This document shows positions 25,969 to 34,561 of a stretch of DNA of 64,000 bases, in pieces. Under the pieces are notes generated by a model. The model searched no databases, was not told where the DNA came from, and was given only the letters and a program-made list of their open reading frames with translations. Position numbers and translations under genes: made by a program. The first letter of the stretch is position 1. The number at the start of each line of letters is the position of its first letter. Origin of the DNA: Rhizobium sp. 007 (GTDB taxonomy: Bacteria > Pseudomonadota > Alphaproteobacteria > Rhizobiales > Rhizobiaceae); assembly GCF_015353075.1 (NCBI RefSeq), contig NZ_CP064188.1, positions 186,001 through 250,000 of the forward strand. The letters run 5' to 3'.

Positions 25969-27006
25969 TCAGACCCATTCGTCGTGTACGGCCTGGAATA
26001 GAGGACCGAACGCGTCGTGGAGGTAGGGAGCGAAGCGTCGGGCGAGATCTCGCCCCGCCTGCGTGTCGCTGGGATAGTGGAGGCCAGCCCATTCACGGTT
26101 TTCGGCGACGTTCTGGGCGATGCGGGCAAGCTCGTCGGTGGCCGGATGTTCCGGCAGGATCGTCGAGAAAGCGAAGGCGATTGAAAAGCACTGGAACGAG
26201 TGGTTGCTGGGATAGGACTCGTGGACGGGCACGGCCAGCAACGGCCGCAGCATGGGCTCGAACTGGTTTGGCCGCAGCCGGTTGAACTGACTCTTGTAGA
26301 TCAGTCCTACATATTCGCAGGCCGTCAGGATCGCCTGGAAAAGTCCTTCCGTCTGCTCGAAACCGCCGAGATCCTCGATATGCAATGCGCGGGTGAATTC
26401 CGTCACGGAGATCGTCGACTCGATCTGGATGTCGGGCAGGCGCCGCGCACGTTCCCGGTCGCGGCGTTGCATGGAGAGAAGCACCGTCGTTTCGAGACGG
26501 GTATAATCGGGGCCTGGCGGCGGCAGTATATCAAGCGTTTCCCAGGTGAAGCGCCGCGCCGCGGTATAGGCGTTGCGTGACGGCTGCTGGTGCAGCCTGC
26601 GCAACTCGAAGGAAGGGATAAGCTGCGACACGCCAAAACTGGTACCGTCCATCGTCGTCTTGTTCTTGTTTTTATTCTTATTTTTGTTCTTGTTCTTGTT
26701 TTTGTTCAGCGATGCCTTGTTGAGCACCGACTTATTCGCCACGCTCTTGTTGAGGACGGAGGCTGCGGCCATCGTCGCCATCATTGGCTCAGCCAGGGGC
26801 GGTGCATTTTCATCCGTGCCGAGGAAGAGCGCAGGTTCGGAGACTGCATCAGGCGCAACCGGCGATGCACCGGCGAGAGGATCAGCGCCGGCCCCGTCCC
26901 TGGGTTCGCATGGAAGAACCGTATCCGGCTCAATCTTGAATCTATAAGTGTTTAGAAATAAAACAATTTTTGATTGCGATTCCACAGTATTGTCTGCTTC
27001 TTCCAT
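25969..27006 (-). CDS. PAP2/vanadium-dependent haloperoxidase-type enzyme with repeat-bearing N-terminus
   Basis: A protein of 345 residues. The C-terminal 200 residues carry the PAP2/haloperoxidase signature: KSQFNRLRP (K238, R245), PSNHS (266-270, PSGH in most members) and REWAGLHYPSD (R304, H310, D314). Such enzymes act as acid phosphatases or, with vanadate, as haloperoxidases; which one cannot be told. The first 120 residues are unlike the family: an acidic start, a Pro/Ala-rich part, pentapeptides SVLNK, SVANK, SVLNK, ASLNK (83-102) and an Asn-Lys tract to 116. No signal peptide. AGGAGG precedes ATG 27006. It lies between the regulator and protease genes, gaps of 40 and 25 bases. Confidence 0.75.
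   Translation of the reverse strand: MEEADNTVESQSKIVLFLNTYRFKIEPDTVLPCEPRDGAGADPLAGASPVAPDAVSEPALFLGTDENAPPLAEPMMATMAAASVLNKSVANKSVLNKASLNKNKNKNKNKNKNKNKTTMDGTSFGVSQLIPSFELRRLHQQPSRNAYTAARRFTWETLDILPPPGPDYTRLETTVLLSMQRRDRERARRLPDIQIESTISVTEFTRALHIEDLGGFEQTEGLFQAILTACEYVGLIYKSQFNRLRPNQFEPMLRPLLAVPVHESYPSNHSFQCFSIAFAFSTILPEHPATDELARIAQNVAENREWAGLHYPSDTQAGRDLARRFAPYLHDAFGPLFQAVHDEWV
26659..26708 (-). repeat. Hexamer-type microsatellite encoding the Asn-Lys tract
   Basis: Successive AAYAAR hexamers code for eight Asn-Lys pairs in the PAP2-type protein. Because the unit is six bases, slippage would change tract length without breaking the frame. Confidence 0.85.
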
Positions 27007-27046
27007 TGCAGCCTCCTTGCGCGAAGTTCTGAAAAATTGTCCGGGT

Positions 27047-28831
27047 TCAGCGCAGCTTGGCGCCCGCCTTGAGCAGGCCGTCGATCAAGATCTGGCCGCC
27101 GCCTGTATTGAGCAGCGGATAGCCGCTGCCTTGAAAGGCATTGATGGAGAAACTGCCCTCGACCGCTTCAAGACGCTGCAGGTAATGGCGCGCGCCACCT
27201 AGATCGTCGAAATGAGCATGGCTGGAGGCAAGATAGCGCAGCAAGCTGTTGAAGTTCGGCCGTGCCCGTAGGGCTTCTTCGCCTGCAGCTATCGCTGCGG
27301 CATGATCGCCTGCAAGCGCTGCTGCAATGCATTTGGTCGTGTCGAAGTAATACTTATGGGGGCTGTAGACGCCGAGCTCTTGTACCCAACGCGCCATGGC
27401 CACGGCCTTGTCGGGCTGGCCTGCATAGCAATGAAGCATCGCATAGAGATCCCAGCTGAGCGGCAGGGCCGGGTTCAGGCGGATCGATTTTTCGAACAGG
27501 TTGGCCGCATAGTCATATTCGCAGAACAGGAACGAATGGACGTGGCCGACGAGCGCGAGCGATACGGAATTCTGCGGATCGAGTTCCAGCGCTTTGCGCG
27601 CATAGGCCTGAGCTTCCTCGATCAGATGCGCGTCAAGCGCGTTGAAACGTTGGCCAACCTGGAACGTCCGGATGAATGACAGCCAGGCAAAAGTCGATGA
27701 CCGCGGCTGATACCGGATTTGTTCTTCCAGGCGCCGCTCCGCGTTATCTAGATCGCCGCGCGACAGCCGAAAGATCGCATTGACGGCGTCGATCAGGAGG
27801 CTGTCTTGCGACAATCGACTGTCGTTTGCCTGGGTCTCCTGGAAATAGGCCAGCTGATCGACGGCCTGGCTGATTAGCGCAGCGGCGGTGCCGAACTCGG
27901 CCCGCTCGAACTGCATGCGGTTGATTGCCTGACTGCCCAGCCAATGAATCCGGTTGTTGATCAGGTGCTTCATCACCAGTTCGATCATCACCATGTCGCC
28001 GTCAAACGTGAGGCGAAGCTGTAGGCATATCGGAAGGCTGATCTGCTGTTCGCTCTCTTCAATATCGGGCAAGCTGAAGGAGAGGTCGCTGACGCCAATG
28101 GCCAGCCCATCGATGATTGCTTTTGCAATGAGATTCTGGAACCGTGTCGTAGCAATTTGTCCGCCCTCTCCAGCACCCACCACGATAGGGGGCTGAAGGA
28201 CCATGATCCATTGCCAGTCACCGTCGGCCGTCCGCCGATATGGGTTGCTGCTGGCGATTTCCACGGATTTGCCTCGTCTTGGCATATCCGGGGCGCCTGT
28301 CAAAGGTAGCAGGGCGGAATGTTTGGCGATATCGCGGCTCGGCTGCTGTCGCGGCTCGAAGACATCGTGGACTTGTCCTACATTGAGCCGGCTATACCAG
28401 TTCTGCCGTTCCAGCGTTAACCAGTCCTCGAATTCTGGATCGCGGATGTCTATACCTTCGAGCAACTCGTCGGTGATTTGATCCGCGGACCGCTTTGTCC
28501 GAACCGCCAGGTCGGTATCAAGCACGAGTCGGTCCATATCCAGCCAAACGGTATTCTTATCCGCAATCAAGAGATCACGTGCAGGTCCTAGAGTCTTATT
28601 AATGTCCAAAAGGGCCTGGCGCAGGCTAGCTGCCGCCTGGTCGTCAGAGCGGTCGCTCCACAATTTGTCCCTAAGCCAGATTCTGGAGCGCGAGCCCCGG
28701 GCGGACAATGCAAGCATCGCCAAAAGGGCCTGGGCTTTTTTGGATTTCGGAGTGACCGATCGCCCTTCAGCGTCCACAAGGGCAAAAGGCCCGAGCAGGA
28801 ACATCCGAAACGGATTTTGCTCCTTGTTCAT
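27047..28831 (-). CDS. Winged-helix (SARP/OmpR-like) transcriptional regulator with TPR domain
   Basis: A regulator of about 594 residues. The N-terminal winged helix reads FRMFLLGPFALVDAEGRSVT, PKSKKAQALLAMLALSARGS and DQAAASLRQALLDINKTLG, the SARP/BTAD-associated OmpR-like DNA-binding type. The middle is unassigned. The C-terminal 250 residues are TPR-like helices (AQAYARKALELDPQNSVSLA; YAANLFEKSIRLNPALPLSW). There is no receiver or kinase domain, so it responds by another route. ATG 28831 begins the conserved domain; a TTG at 29059 is also in frame. It is the first gene of the minus-strand cluster and probably controls it. Confidence 0.8.
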   Translation of the reverse strand: MNKEQNPFRMFLLGPFALVDAEGRSVTPKSKKAQALLAMLALSARGSRSRIWLRDKLWSDRSDDQAAASLRQALLDINKTLGPARDLLIADKNTVWLDMDRLVLDTDLAVRTKRSADQITDELLEGIDIRDPEFEDWLTLERQNWYSRLNVGQVHDVFEPRQQPSRDIAKHSALLPLTGAPDMPRRGKSVEIASSNPYRRTADGDWQWIMVLQPPIVVGAGEGGQIATTRFQNLIAKAIIDGLAIGVSDLSFSLPDIEESEQQISLPICLQLRLTFDGDMVMIELVMKHLINNRIHWLGSQAINRMQFERAEFGTAAALISQAVDQLAYFQETQANDSRLSQDSLLIDAVNAIFRLSRGDLDNAERRLEEQIRYQPRSSTFAWLSFIRTFQVGQRFNALDAHLIEEAQAYARKALELDPQNSVSLALVGHVHSFLFCEYDYAANLFEKSIRLNPALPLSWDLYAMLHCYAGQPDKAVAMARWVQELGVYSPHKYYFDTTKCIAAALAGDHAAAIAAGEEALRARPNFNSLLRYLASSHAHFDDLGGARHYLQRLEAVEGSFSINAFQGSGYPLLNTGGGQILIDGLLKAGAKLR

Positions 28832-29091
28832 GCGATCCACCGGCCCCGCCCCCGTTGCCTCCGATGCGCTCGTTTGGCAGGCCGAAGACCTGGCATCTGG
28901 AGACCAGTCTGCCATACCTGCGGCGCCTGGCAAGCAACCGGGAAGGGAAATCGGGATTCCGAAAGGAAGATCGATGCTTTGGTGATAATTAAACTGAAGC
29001 ATAACCGGCTGAGATCCCTCTACGTGACTTGGCAACCGGTCGTAGCGCCCTGCCGTCAAAGCAGCGTCAAAGCAATGTTATTTTTATCCTT

Positions 29092-29400
29092 GAGCAACGC
29101 CTCGAAGAGCTTGACGAGACTCGTTACGGCTTGAGGGAACAGAAGGCTGCCATTCAAAAGCAGGCGGACGTCGTAAAAGACGAGCTCCAGCGCAAGCAGT
29201 CACTGGCAGAGCGAGGGTTAATCAATCGCTCGGACGACACAGAACTCCTGCGCATTGATGTCGACCTGCTGGGCCAATCTGCAGCCATCACGTCGGAACA
29301 GGCGACGACCGTATCGCAAGCCGCCGAAAAACGACGGAGCAACGCATCGAAGAAGCAGTAACGAAGCTAAGAATTCTCTTCGAGATATCGAGGAGCAGCG
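29092..29400 (+). pseudogene. HlyD/PrsE-type membrane-fusion protein remnant
   Basis: The coiled-coil hairpin of a type I secretion adaptor is readable: EQRLEELDETRYGLREQKAA, IQKQADVVKDELQRKQSLAE and RGLINRSDDTELLRIDVDLL, then SAAITSEQATTVSQAAE. The continuation (KTTEQRIEEAVTKLR, then NSLRDIEEQ) needs two further frame changes before 29400. The membrane anchor and C-terminal barrel are missing. It meets a LacI remnant of the opposite strand. Confidence 0.7.
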
Positions 29401-29857
29401 AGGCCGCCGTCGCTCCCATGCTGGCATCGGGCATCTCGATCGTCGTCAGCGGCGGGTCCATCAGCCGGCCGATCGCGATACCGTCGAAGCCGGCGACGGA
29501 AACGTCGCGGGGCACCGAGAAGCCCTCGCGCCGGAGCGCGCCGATTACGCCGAAGGCAAGAAGATCATTGGAGGCGATGAGCGCTGTCGGCGAAAACGTG
29601 GTCATCGCCTCGCGCAGATCAAGCTCCTCATAACCGCTGACAAACGGGATCTCGACCGCATCCAGCGGCGTAAGGCCCCTTACATGCATGGCGTCGACAT
29701 GACCGGCATAGCGGGATCTAGCTCTGTCGGAGGCGACGAAATTTCCCGATACGAAGAGGATGCGTCGGTGTCCCATAGCGATCAGAAAGTCGGCAAGTTC
29801 GCGTCCAGCGCGGCGGTTGTCGGCCGTGACCGCAGCGGGAAATCGCTGCGTCGGCAT
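29385..29857 (-). pseudogene. LacI-family regulator, effector-domain fragment
   Basis: A fragment of the periplasmic-binding-like domain of a LacI repressor: NRRAGRELADFLIAMGHRRI then LFVSGNFVASDRARSRYAGH, PTALIASNDLLAFGVIGALR and VSVAGFDGIAIGRLMDPPLT. The N-terminal helix-turn-helix is absent and the C-terminus is cut by the HlyD remnant. No DNA-binding function remains. Confidence 0.8.
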
Positions 29858-29917
29858 GTTGTTGAGGAGAACCGTCGGCGGTAGGGACGGCAGAAGGGGT
29901 TTCTTGCCGTCAGACTA

Positions 29918-29952
29918 CTCACTTCCGATAAGCGATACTTATCGGAAGTGAG
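29918..29952. repeat. Perfect 15-bp inverted repeat
   Basis: CTCACTTCCGATAAG (29918-29932) and CTTATCGGAAGTGAG (29938-29952) flank CGATA. No T-run follows on either strand. It lies in the noncoding strip between the LacI scrap and the DUF4143 ATPase gene, and may be a protein-binding site or recombination site. Confidence 0.7.
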
Positions 29953-30068
29953 CATCTCATTTAAAATCCGGAGCCATAGCGGAAGCTAAGGCAGATATCA
30001 CTGGTTAATGGCGTCTTTACCTTCGACGATGTGTTGCATGGTCCTCCCTGTGGCTTCCGCGACCATTC

Positions 30069-31289
30069 TCAACCCCACATGCTGGATAGCGGCGCTGCGG
30101 CCAGCTTGTCGCCGAACGGCACGACATCCGTGCTGTCATAGAGGACAACGCCGAAGGCGAAACGATCGCCGCAGGCCTCAGCAAGTGCGCGAAGCCCCCC
30201 GAAATCGCTGGCCTTGACCGTTGCGCTCGCCTTGACCTCGATGCCAGCGATCATCCCGTCGTCGCGTTCCAGCACGATGTCCACCTCGCGCATGTCTCGA
30301 TCCCGGAAATGATATGGTGTCAGCCGCAGGTCTGAGGCCGTCATCAGTTTCAGCACTTCAGAGAACACGAAGCTCTCCAGCAGCGCGCCGAATGTTCCGC
30401 GATCGGCCTTCACCCGGTCGAAGGTAAGTCCGCGCACGCTGGCCAGTAGACCGGAATCGAGGAAATGCAGCTTGGGTGTCTTGACGATGCGCTTCAGTGT
30501 ATTGGTGAACCAGGGTTGCAGCGTCGCGACCAAGAACACCTGTTCGAGCAGCCCGACATAACGCTGCCCCGTCTTGTGGCTGACGTTGATGCTGCCGCCG
30601 AACTGCGAGTAGTTGACCAATTGGCCTGCATGCTCGGCCAATAGCCGCACGAACTTTGGCAGCTCGGTCAGCTTCTCCACATCGGCAATGTCCCGCAAAT
30701 CTCGGGTCAGGATCGAAGTTAGATAAGAACGAGCCCAGTCCTGCCGTCGCCGTTCGCTGTCGCGGCTGATCGCTTCGGGAAAGCCGCCGAGCAGAACGAG
30801 CTGGACGAAATCATCTCCAATGATCGAGTTCTGCTGGTTCTTTAGTTTCCCATCGAAAAGGCGCTCCAGAAAGGTCGGCGCCTGACCCGCGATCTCTGCT
30901 CTCGCCAGTGGCAGCATTCGGATGGTCTCCATCCGGCCGGCTAGGCTGTCCGCAATCCGCGGCAGAGTCAGCACATTCGCCGACCCGGTGAGCAGAAACC
31001 TGCCCGGACGATAGTCCTCATCGACTGTCTTCTTGATCGCCAGCAGCAGGTCGGGTGCGCGTTGAATCTCGTCGATGATGGCTCGATCGAGGCCCCGAAT
31101 GAAGCCAGCAGGGTCGGATTGGGCGGCCTCCAGAACCGTCTGGTCGTCGAGCGTGATATAGCTTCGTCTGGCGTCTCCCATCTTTCGGACGAGGGTGGTC
31201 TTGCCAGCCCGGCGAGGTCCTACGATAAGGACGACTGGGGTATCCGAAAGGGCTTCCTCCGCCCTCTGCTCTACAAACCTCTCGAACAT
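30069..31289 (-). CDS. AAA-family ATPase with DUF4143 domain
   Basis: A protein of 406 residues. The ATPase half has Walker A GPRRAGKTT (24-32), Walker B AIIDEIQ (70-76) and TGSAN (101-105); the C-terminal half is DUF4143, with SQFGGSINVSHKTGQRYVGL, LHFLDSGLLA and the nuclease-like REVDIVLERDDGMIAGIEVK ending of the domain (E..D-x-V..EVK). Proteins of this type are widespread, often on mobile DNA, and their function is unclear; a role in DNA-linked defence or toxin systems has been proposed. GGGGAAGAC precedes ATG 31289. It is a lone gene, with decayed DNA on both sides. Confidence 0.85.
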   Translation of the reverse strand: MFERFVEQRAEEALSDTPVVLIVGPRRAGKTTLVRKMGDARRSYITLDDQTVLEAAQSDPAGFIRGLDRAIIDEIQRAPDLLLAIKKTVDEDYRPGRFLLTGSANVLTLPRIADSLAGRMETIRMLPLARAEIAGQAPTFLERLFDGKLKNQQNSIIGDDFVQLVLLGGFPEAISRDSERRRQDWARSYLTSILTRDLRDIADVEKLTELPKFVRLLAEHAGQLVNYSQFGGSINVSHKTGQRYVGLLEQVFLVATLQPWFTNTLKRIVKTPKLHFLDSGLLASVRGLTFDRVKADRGTFGALLESFVFSEVLKLMTASDLRLTPYHFRDRDMREVDIVLERDDGMIAGIEVKASATVKASDFGGLRALAEACGDRFAFGVVLYDSTDVVPFGDKLAAAPLSSMWG

Positions 31290-31761
31290 GTCTTCCCCGA
31301 ATCTCGGACGATTGGAACTATGGTTCTCGGCTGATTGGAAGTCAACGGGGCGCTAATTGGAACTTTCAACGTCGCTATCTGGAAGGAGGAACGCCTCCCC
31401 CTGACCGGCGGTTCGTTGCCAGTGCACCCCTGCAGCGGGGAGACCCCGCAACGCACCCTCAGAGTTGGGGTGTGGGTGGGATTTAGGGACGCCTCTGTAC
31501 GTGCTTTTCAGGCACTAAGGCTGTTAAGGGATGGGTCCGCGTCGACTTTTTCACGGGGGACTCGGAACTCGTCGTCAACGAGTTGAACAACATACCAGGC
31601 TTCACGAATATCAGCATCTATCTGACGGTTCTGGAGGCAAGTGGTGTGCCGTATCGGAACTTGTCGGCAGATTAATTGAATAGGCGATTGCTCGATTTCG
31701 GAGAGGTCTGAGCCCCACCGCCTCAGGCGGCCTTCAACGATTGCCTTGAACACACACGCCG
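31290..31761. other. Intergenic stretch; three spaced ATTGGAA motifs upstream of the ATPase gene
   Basis: No gene is recognised. ATTGGAA occurs at 31311, 31334 and 31356, spaced 23 and 22 bases, just upstream of the DUF4143 gene. Regularly spaced copies like this occur at ends of some IS21-type elements and at cooperative protein-binding sites; neither can be shown here. Confidence 0.4.
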
Positions 31762-31926
31762 CTAGGTTCGGTATCTGGTACTCGACCAATCGCAGGAATC
31801 GGGTGTTGCGAGCCCCCGCAACCACGGCAGCAACGGCGCCTCCTGTCCGAAAGCGATCGCTCCAGCCAGCGGCAGGAGCGGCATCGCCAGAAAACCCGAT
31901 AGAAGTGCGCGCCTTGATGTCGTCAT
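31762..31926 (-). pseudogene. Truncated exported protein with twin-arginine-like signal
   Basis: ATG 31926 opens MTTSRRALLSGFLAMPLLPL then AGAIAFGQEAPLLPWLRGLA, a signal peptide with an SRR start and a long hydrophobic core; the frame stops after about 54 residues with no recognisable mature domain. It follows the MBL-fold gene by 25 bases and may once have been its operon partner. Confidence 0.35.
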
Positions 31927-31951
31927 TGCGGGGCCCCCGTGATTCACCGGA

Positions 31952-32947
31952 TTAGAATTGCCAATTGACCGGGACCCAGGCATAGCCGGCGTCCGTCTTG
32001 AGCATTCGGCCAAGCCCCGGGAACGGATAGTGGAAGCCGAGAACGAGGAGCCGGTTTGCCGCCGCCATGTCGAAGACCCGGCGGCGGGAGGCGAGGGCGG
32101 TCTCCTTGTCGCGATCTGGCCCAGGCACCCATGGCCGGTCGACATTGACGATCGGGTGGTAGGCGAGATCGGCCGTCAGCAGGAGCTGACCGTTCCCGGA
32201 TTGAACAAGGAAGTTCGCCATGCCGGGCGTGTGGCCGAATGCCGGAAGCGTGGTCAGCCCAGGGACGATCTCCTCGCCCGCTTCGTACAACTCGATCCCA
32301 TTCGTGACGGGCTCGACGCTCCGCTTAATGGCCGCTGCGAAATTGCGGCGAAAATCCTCGGGCACCGGCATGTAGGAAAGGTCCGGATCGTTACGGACGA
32401 AGAAGTCCCAATCGGCACGAGGCGCAAAGACGGCCGCCCGCGAAAATGCCTTGCCGCCGTCGGCCGTTCGAAGGTTGCCGACATGGTCCGGGTGCGTGTG
32501 CGAGACAACCACAACGTCGATGTCCTCGGGCCGTAATCCGATGGCGGCCAGGTTCTCGAAGATGCGACCGCCTTGCGGACCCATGGTTTGCCCGGCTCCG
32601 GCTTCGAGGAGGATCCGCCTGCCATTCGTCTCGATAAGAAGCGTGTTGAGATTCAGCGTCAGGCGGTCGGTCGGCAGGAAGGCGCGCCTTAGAACCTCCT
32701 GCAGTTCTGCCTCCGGCGCATTGCTGGCGTAGACCCTCGGAGGGCCGCCGATCAGCCCGTCGCTCAACACGGTTGCTGAGATGTCGCCGACGCGAAAGCG
32801 GTAATGGCCGGCATTTCCGCCCTGGATTGCGGGCGACACGACGGGAGCAGCCTGCACAAGGGTCATACCGGTCGGCAAGGCCAGTCCCGCCACGGCCGAT
32901 GCGGCTGTCAGCATGATCTTCCTACGATTCAGTGTGATTTCACCCAT
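31952..32947 (-). CDS. MBL-fold metallohydrolase with export signal
   Basis: A metallo-beta-lactamase-fold hydrolase of 331 residues. The N-terminus has NRRKIMLTAASAVAGLALPT, a twin-arginine-like signal, so it should be periplasmic. Metal ligands are in VVVSHTHPDHVGNL, FGHTPGMANF and LLLTADLAYHP. Its nearest relatives by pattern are lactonase- or quorum-quenching-like hydrolases, the same group as the gene at 55535-56488, which lacks a signal. I start at ATG 32947; an ATG at 32965 is also in frame. It is divergent from a LysR gene at 33125 that has an inverted repeat directly upstream, so that regulator probably controls it. Substrate unknown. Confidence 0.8.
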   Translation of the reverse strand: MGEITLNRRKIMLTAASAVAGLALPTGMTLVQAAPVVSPAIQGGNAGHYRFRVGDISATVLSDGLIGGPPRVYASNAPEAELQEVLRRAFLPTDRLTLNLNTLLIETNGRRILLEAGAGQTMGPQGGRIFENLAAIGLRPEDIDVVVVSHTHPDHVGNLRTADGGKAFSRAAVFAPRADWDFFVRNDPDLSYMPVPEDFRRNFAAAIKRSVEPVTNGIELYEAGEEIVPGLTTLPAFGHTPGMANFLVQSGNGQLLLTADLAYHPIVNVDRPWVPGPDRDKETALASRRRVFDMAAANRLLVLGFHYPFPGLGRMLKTDAGYAWVPVNWQF

Positions 32948-33080
32948 GTTTTTGATCCCGTCCAAATACCTGATCGCAGGTGCCTCGTTTGATTTCAGCG
33001 TCGGCGGTAAGGGCCGCGATTATCCGTGGCGCGCCGCCTCGCGACTTGTTCTCTAGGGATGACACAGATCGGCCGTGTGG

Positions 33081-33108
33081 ATAAGCTAATCAAAATGGAT
33101 CAGCTTAT
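33081..33108. promoter_or_regulatory. Inverted repeat upstream of the LysR gene, probable operator
   Basis: ATAAGCTAATC (33081-33091) and GATCAGCTTAT (33098-33108) match as inverted arms at ten of eleven positions around a six-base spacer. The site ends 16 bases before the LysR start codon and lies in the MBL/LysR divergent region, as expected of a LysR autoregulatory site. Confidence 0.6.
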
Positions 33109-33124
33109 TAAGCAGGACTTTGCA

Positions 33125-34015
33125 ATGCGGCCACTACGCCTTGACAGCTTGGAGATCTTTGAGGACGTCGTGCGCTGCGGTGGCTTTAGAGCCGCCGCGC
33201 TTGGCAGGGGCGTTTCGTCGTCCGCTATCAGTCAATCGATCAGCGTGCTCGAGGACGCACTGGGCATCCGGCTGCTGAACCGAACGACACGCAGCGTCGC
33301 GCCTACTGAAGCAGGCGAGCAGCTTCTCGAGCGACTAAGGCCCGCTCTTCACGACATCAGAACAGCGATCGACGATCTCAATCAGCTTCGCGAGCGCCCA
33401 TCTGGCACCGTGCGGATCAATGCACCGGGTCCGGCCGCCGACCACGTTCTGTGCCCTCTGACCTTTGAGTTCATGAAGATTTACCCCGACGTCAACGTCG
33501 AGATCGTCAGCGATGCTGCGATCATCGATATCGTGGAGCAAGGTTTCGACGCTGGCGTGCGTTTCGGGAACCAACTTGCCCAGGACATGATCGCCATGCC
33601 CCTGGGCCCCGCCTTGCGATATGCGATCGTGGCCTCGCCTGATTACCTTCGCAAGCGCGGTCGACCGGACTCACCGCACGATCTCTTACAGCACGACTGT
33701 ATTCGTCGCCGTTTCCCCGGCGGAACCATGGTGACGTGGAAATTTGAAAGGGACGGCGACGAAGTGGAAATCACCCCGAAAGGTCGGTTGACACTGAGTT
33801 CAGCGCATCAAGAGCTCCAGGCCGCGCTTGCGGGATCGGGAATCGCTCACCTGTTTGAGGATTATGTCCGTGATGAAGTCGAACAAGGCAGAGTTATCGA
33901 ATTGCTCAGCGACTGGAAGCAGAAGCTGCCGAGTTGGTATCTGTATTATCCAAGCCGGCGGCATACGAGCGCGGCCGTGCGAGTTTTTCTCGAATACATC
34001 CGCAATCAGAGATGA
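33125..34015 (+). CDS. LysR-family transcriptional regulator
   Basis: A LysR regulator of 296 residues. The winged helix is LRLDSLEIFEDVVRCGGFRA then AALGRGVSSSAISQSISVLE; the effector domain is the CrgA-like type (SGTVRINAPGPAADHVLCPL; GFDAGVRFGNQLAQDMIAMP). I start at ATG 33125, with AGGA upstream, because the inverted repeat at 33081-33108 would otherwise be inside the coding region of the longer frame from 33026. It is divergent from the exported MBL-fold hydrolase gene, its likely target. The inducer is unknown. Confidence 0.85.
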   Translation: MRPLRLDSLEIFEDVVRCGGFRAAALGRGVSSSAISQSISVLEDALGIRLLNRTTRSVAPTEAGEQLLERLRPALHDIRTAIDDLNQLRERPSGTVRINAPGPAADHVLCPLTFEFMKIYPDVNVEIVSDAAIIDIVEQGFDAGVRFGNQLAQDMIAMPLGPALRYAIVASPDYLRKRGRPDSPHDLLQHDCIRRRFPGGTMVTWKFERDGDEVEITPKGRLTLSSAHQELQAALAGSGIAHLFEDYVRDEVEQGRVIELLSDWKQKLPSWYLYYPSRRHTSAAVRVFLEYIRNQR

Positions 34016-34139
34016 TCTCCAATCATCAAGTAATGCTCAGCGCGCCGCATAAGCCCAGGATTATTGCGCCGCTAAAGACACTTTCGTTACACTATTTTTT
34101 ATCATATCCCACTGGAACGCCACGGCAGACGACGGCAGC

Positions 34140-34507
34140 CAGAAGGATAACGAAGGGGACAGGCTTAAGGCCTTGGCTACTGCCTACGTGAATTTCGCGC
34201 GATCCAATCCGGCACATACAGGATGATGTTCCGGCCGGAGAACATTCTTCCGGAGAATATCAGCCACGTAGAGGGAGTTTCCGATGATTGCTTCCAGATG
34301 GTGGTCGGCGTCCGGGTGGATCGCAAAGGGTTTTCACAGGAGGAAGCAATCGAGCGCGCCGTAGGGATCTGGAGCACGCTGCACGGACTTGTGCTTCTCG
34401 GCGACAATTCGGGCCTACTTCACCAGAAAGTCGCCCGCGATAGAGAGCGCGCACTCGCGAAGAAATTTGTGCAGCTGCTTGTGCAGGAGACCTGGCCGGA
34501 AGAGTAG
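34140..34507 (+). pseudogene. TetR-family regulator, C-terminal (WHG-type) remnant
   Basis: The readable parts are LKALATAYVNFARSNPAH and, in the next frame, MMFRPENILPENISHVEG, EEAIERAVGIWSTLHGLVLL and GDNSGLLHQKV. This is the ligand-binding domain of the TetR/WHG type. The expected HYRMMF is broken by an extra A at about 34217. The DNA-binding N-terminus is absent. Confidence 0.7.
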
Positions 34508-34561
34508 CATATCGCCGTAACGCTCTTAATTCTTTCACATGCGCCGCCGTCTTGACGACGC

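Noticed and set aside
26573..26955. Leu/Phe- and Val/Leu-rich plus-strand frames opposite the Asn-Lys tract
   Set aside because: They are the reverse reading of the AAYAAR hexamers and have no start signal.
29255..29884. 209-residue plus-strand frame
   Set aside because: It is the antisense of the LacI fragment, which has clear family sequence.
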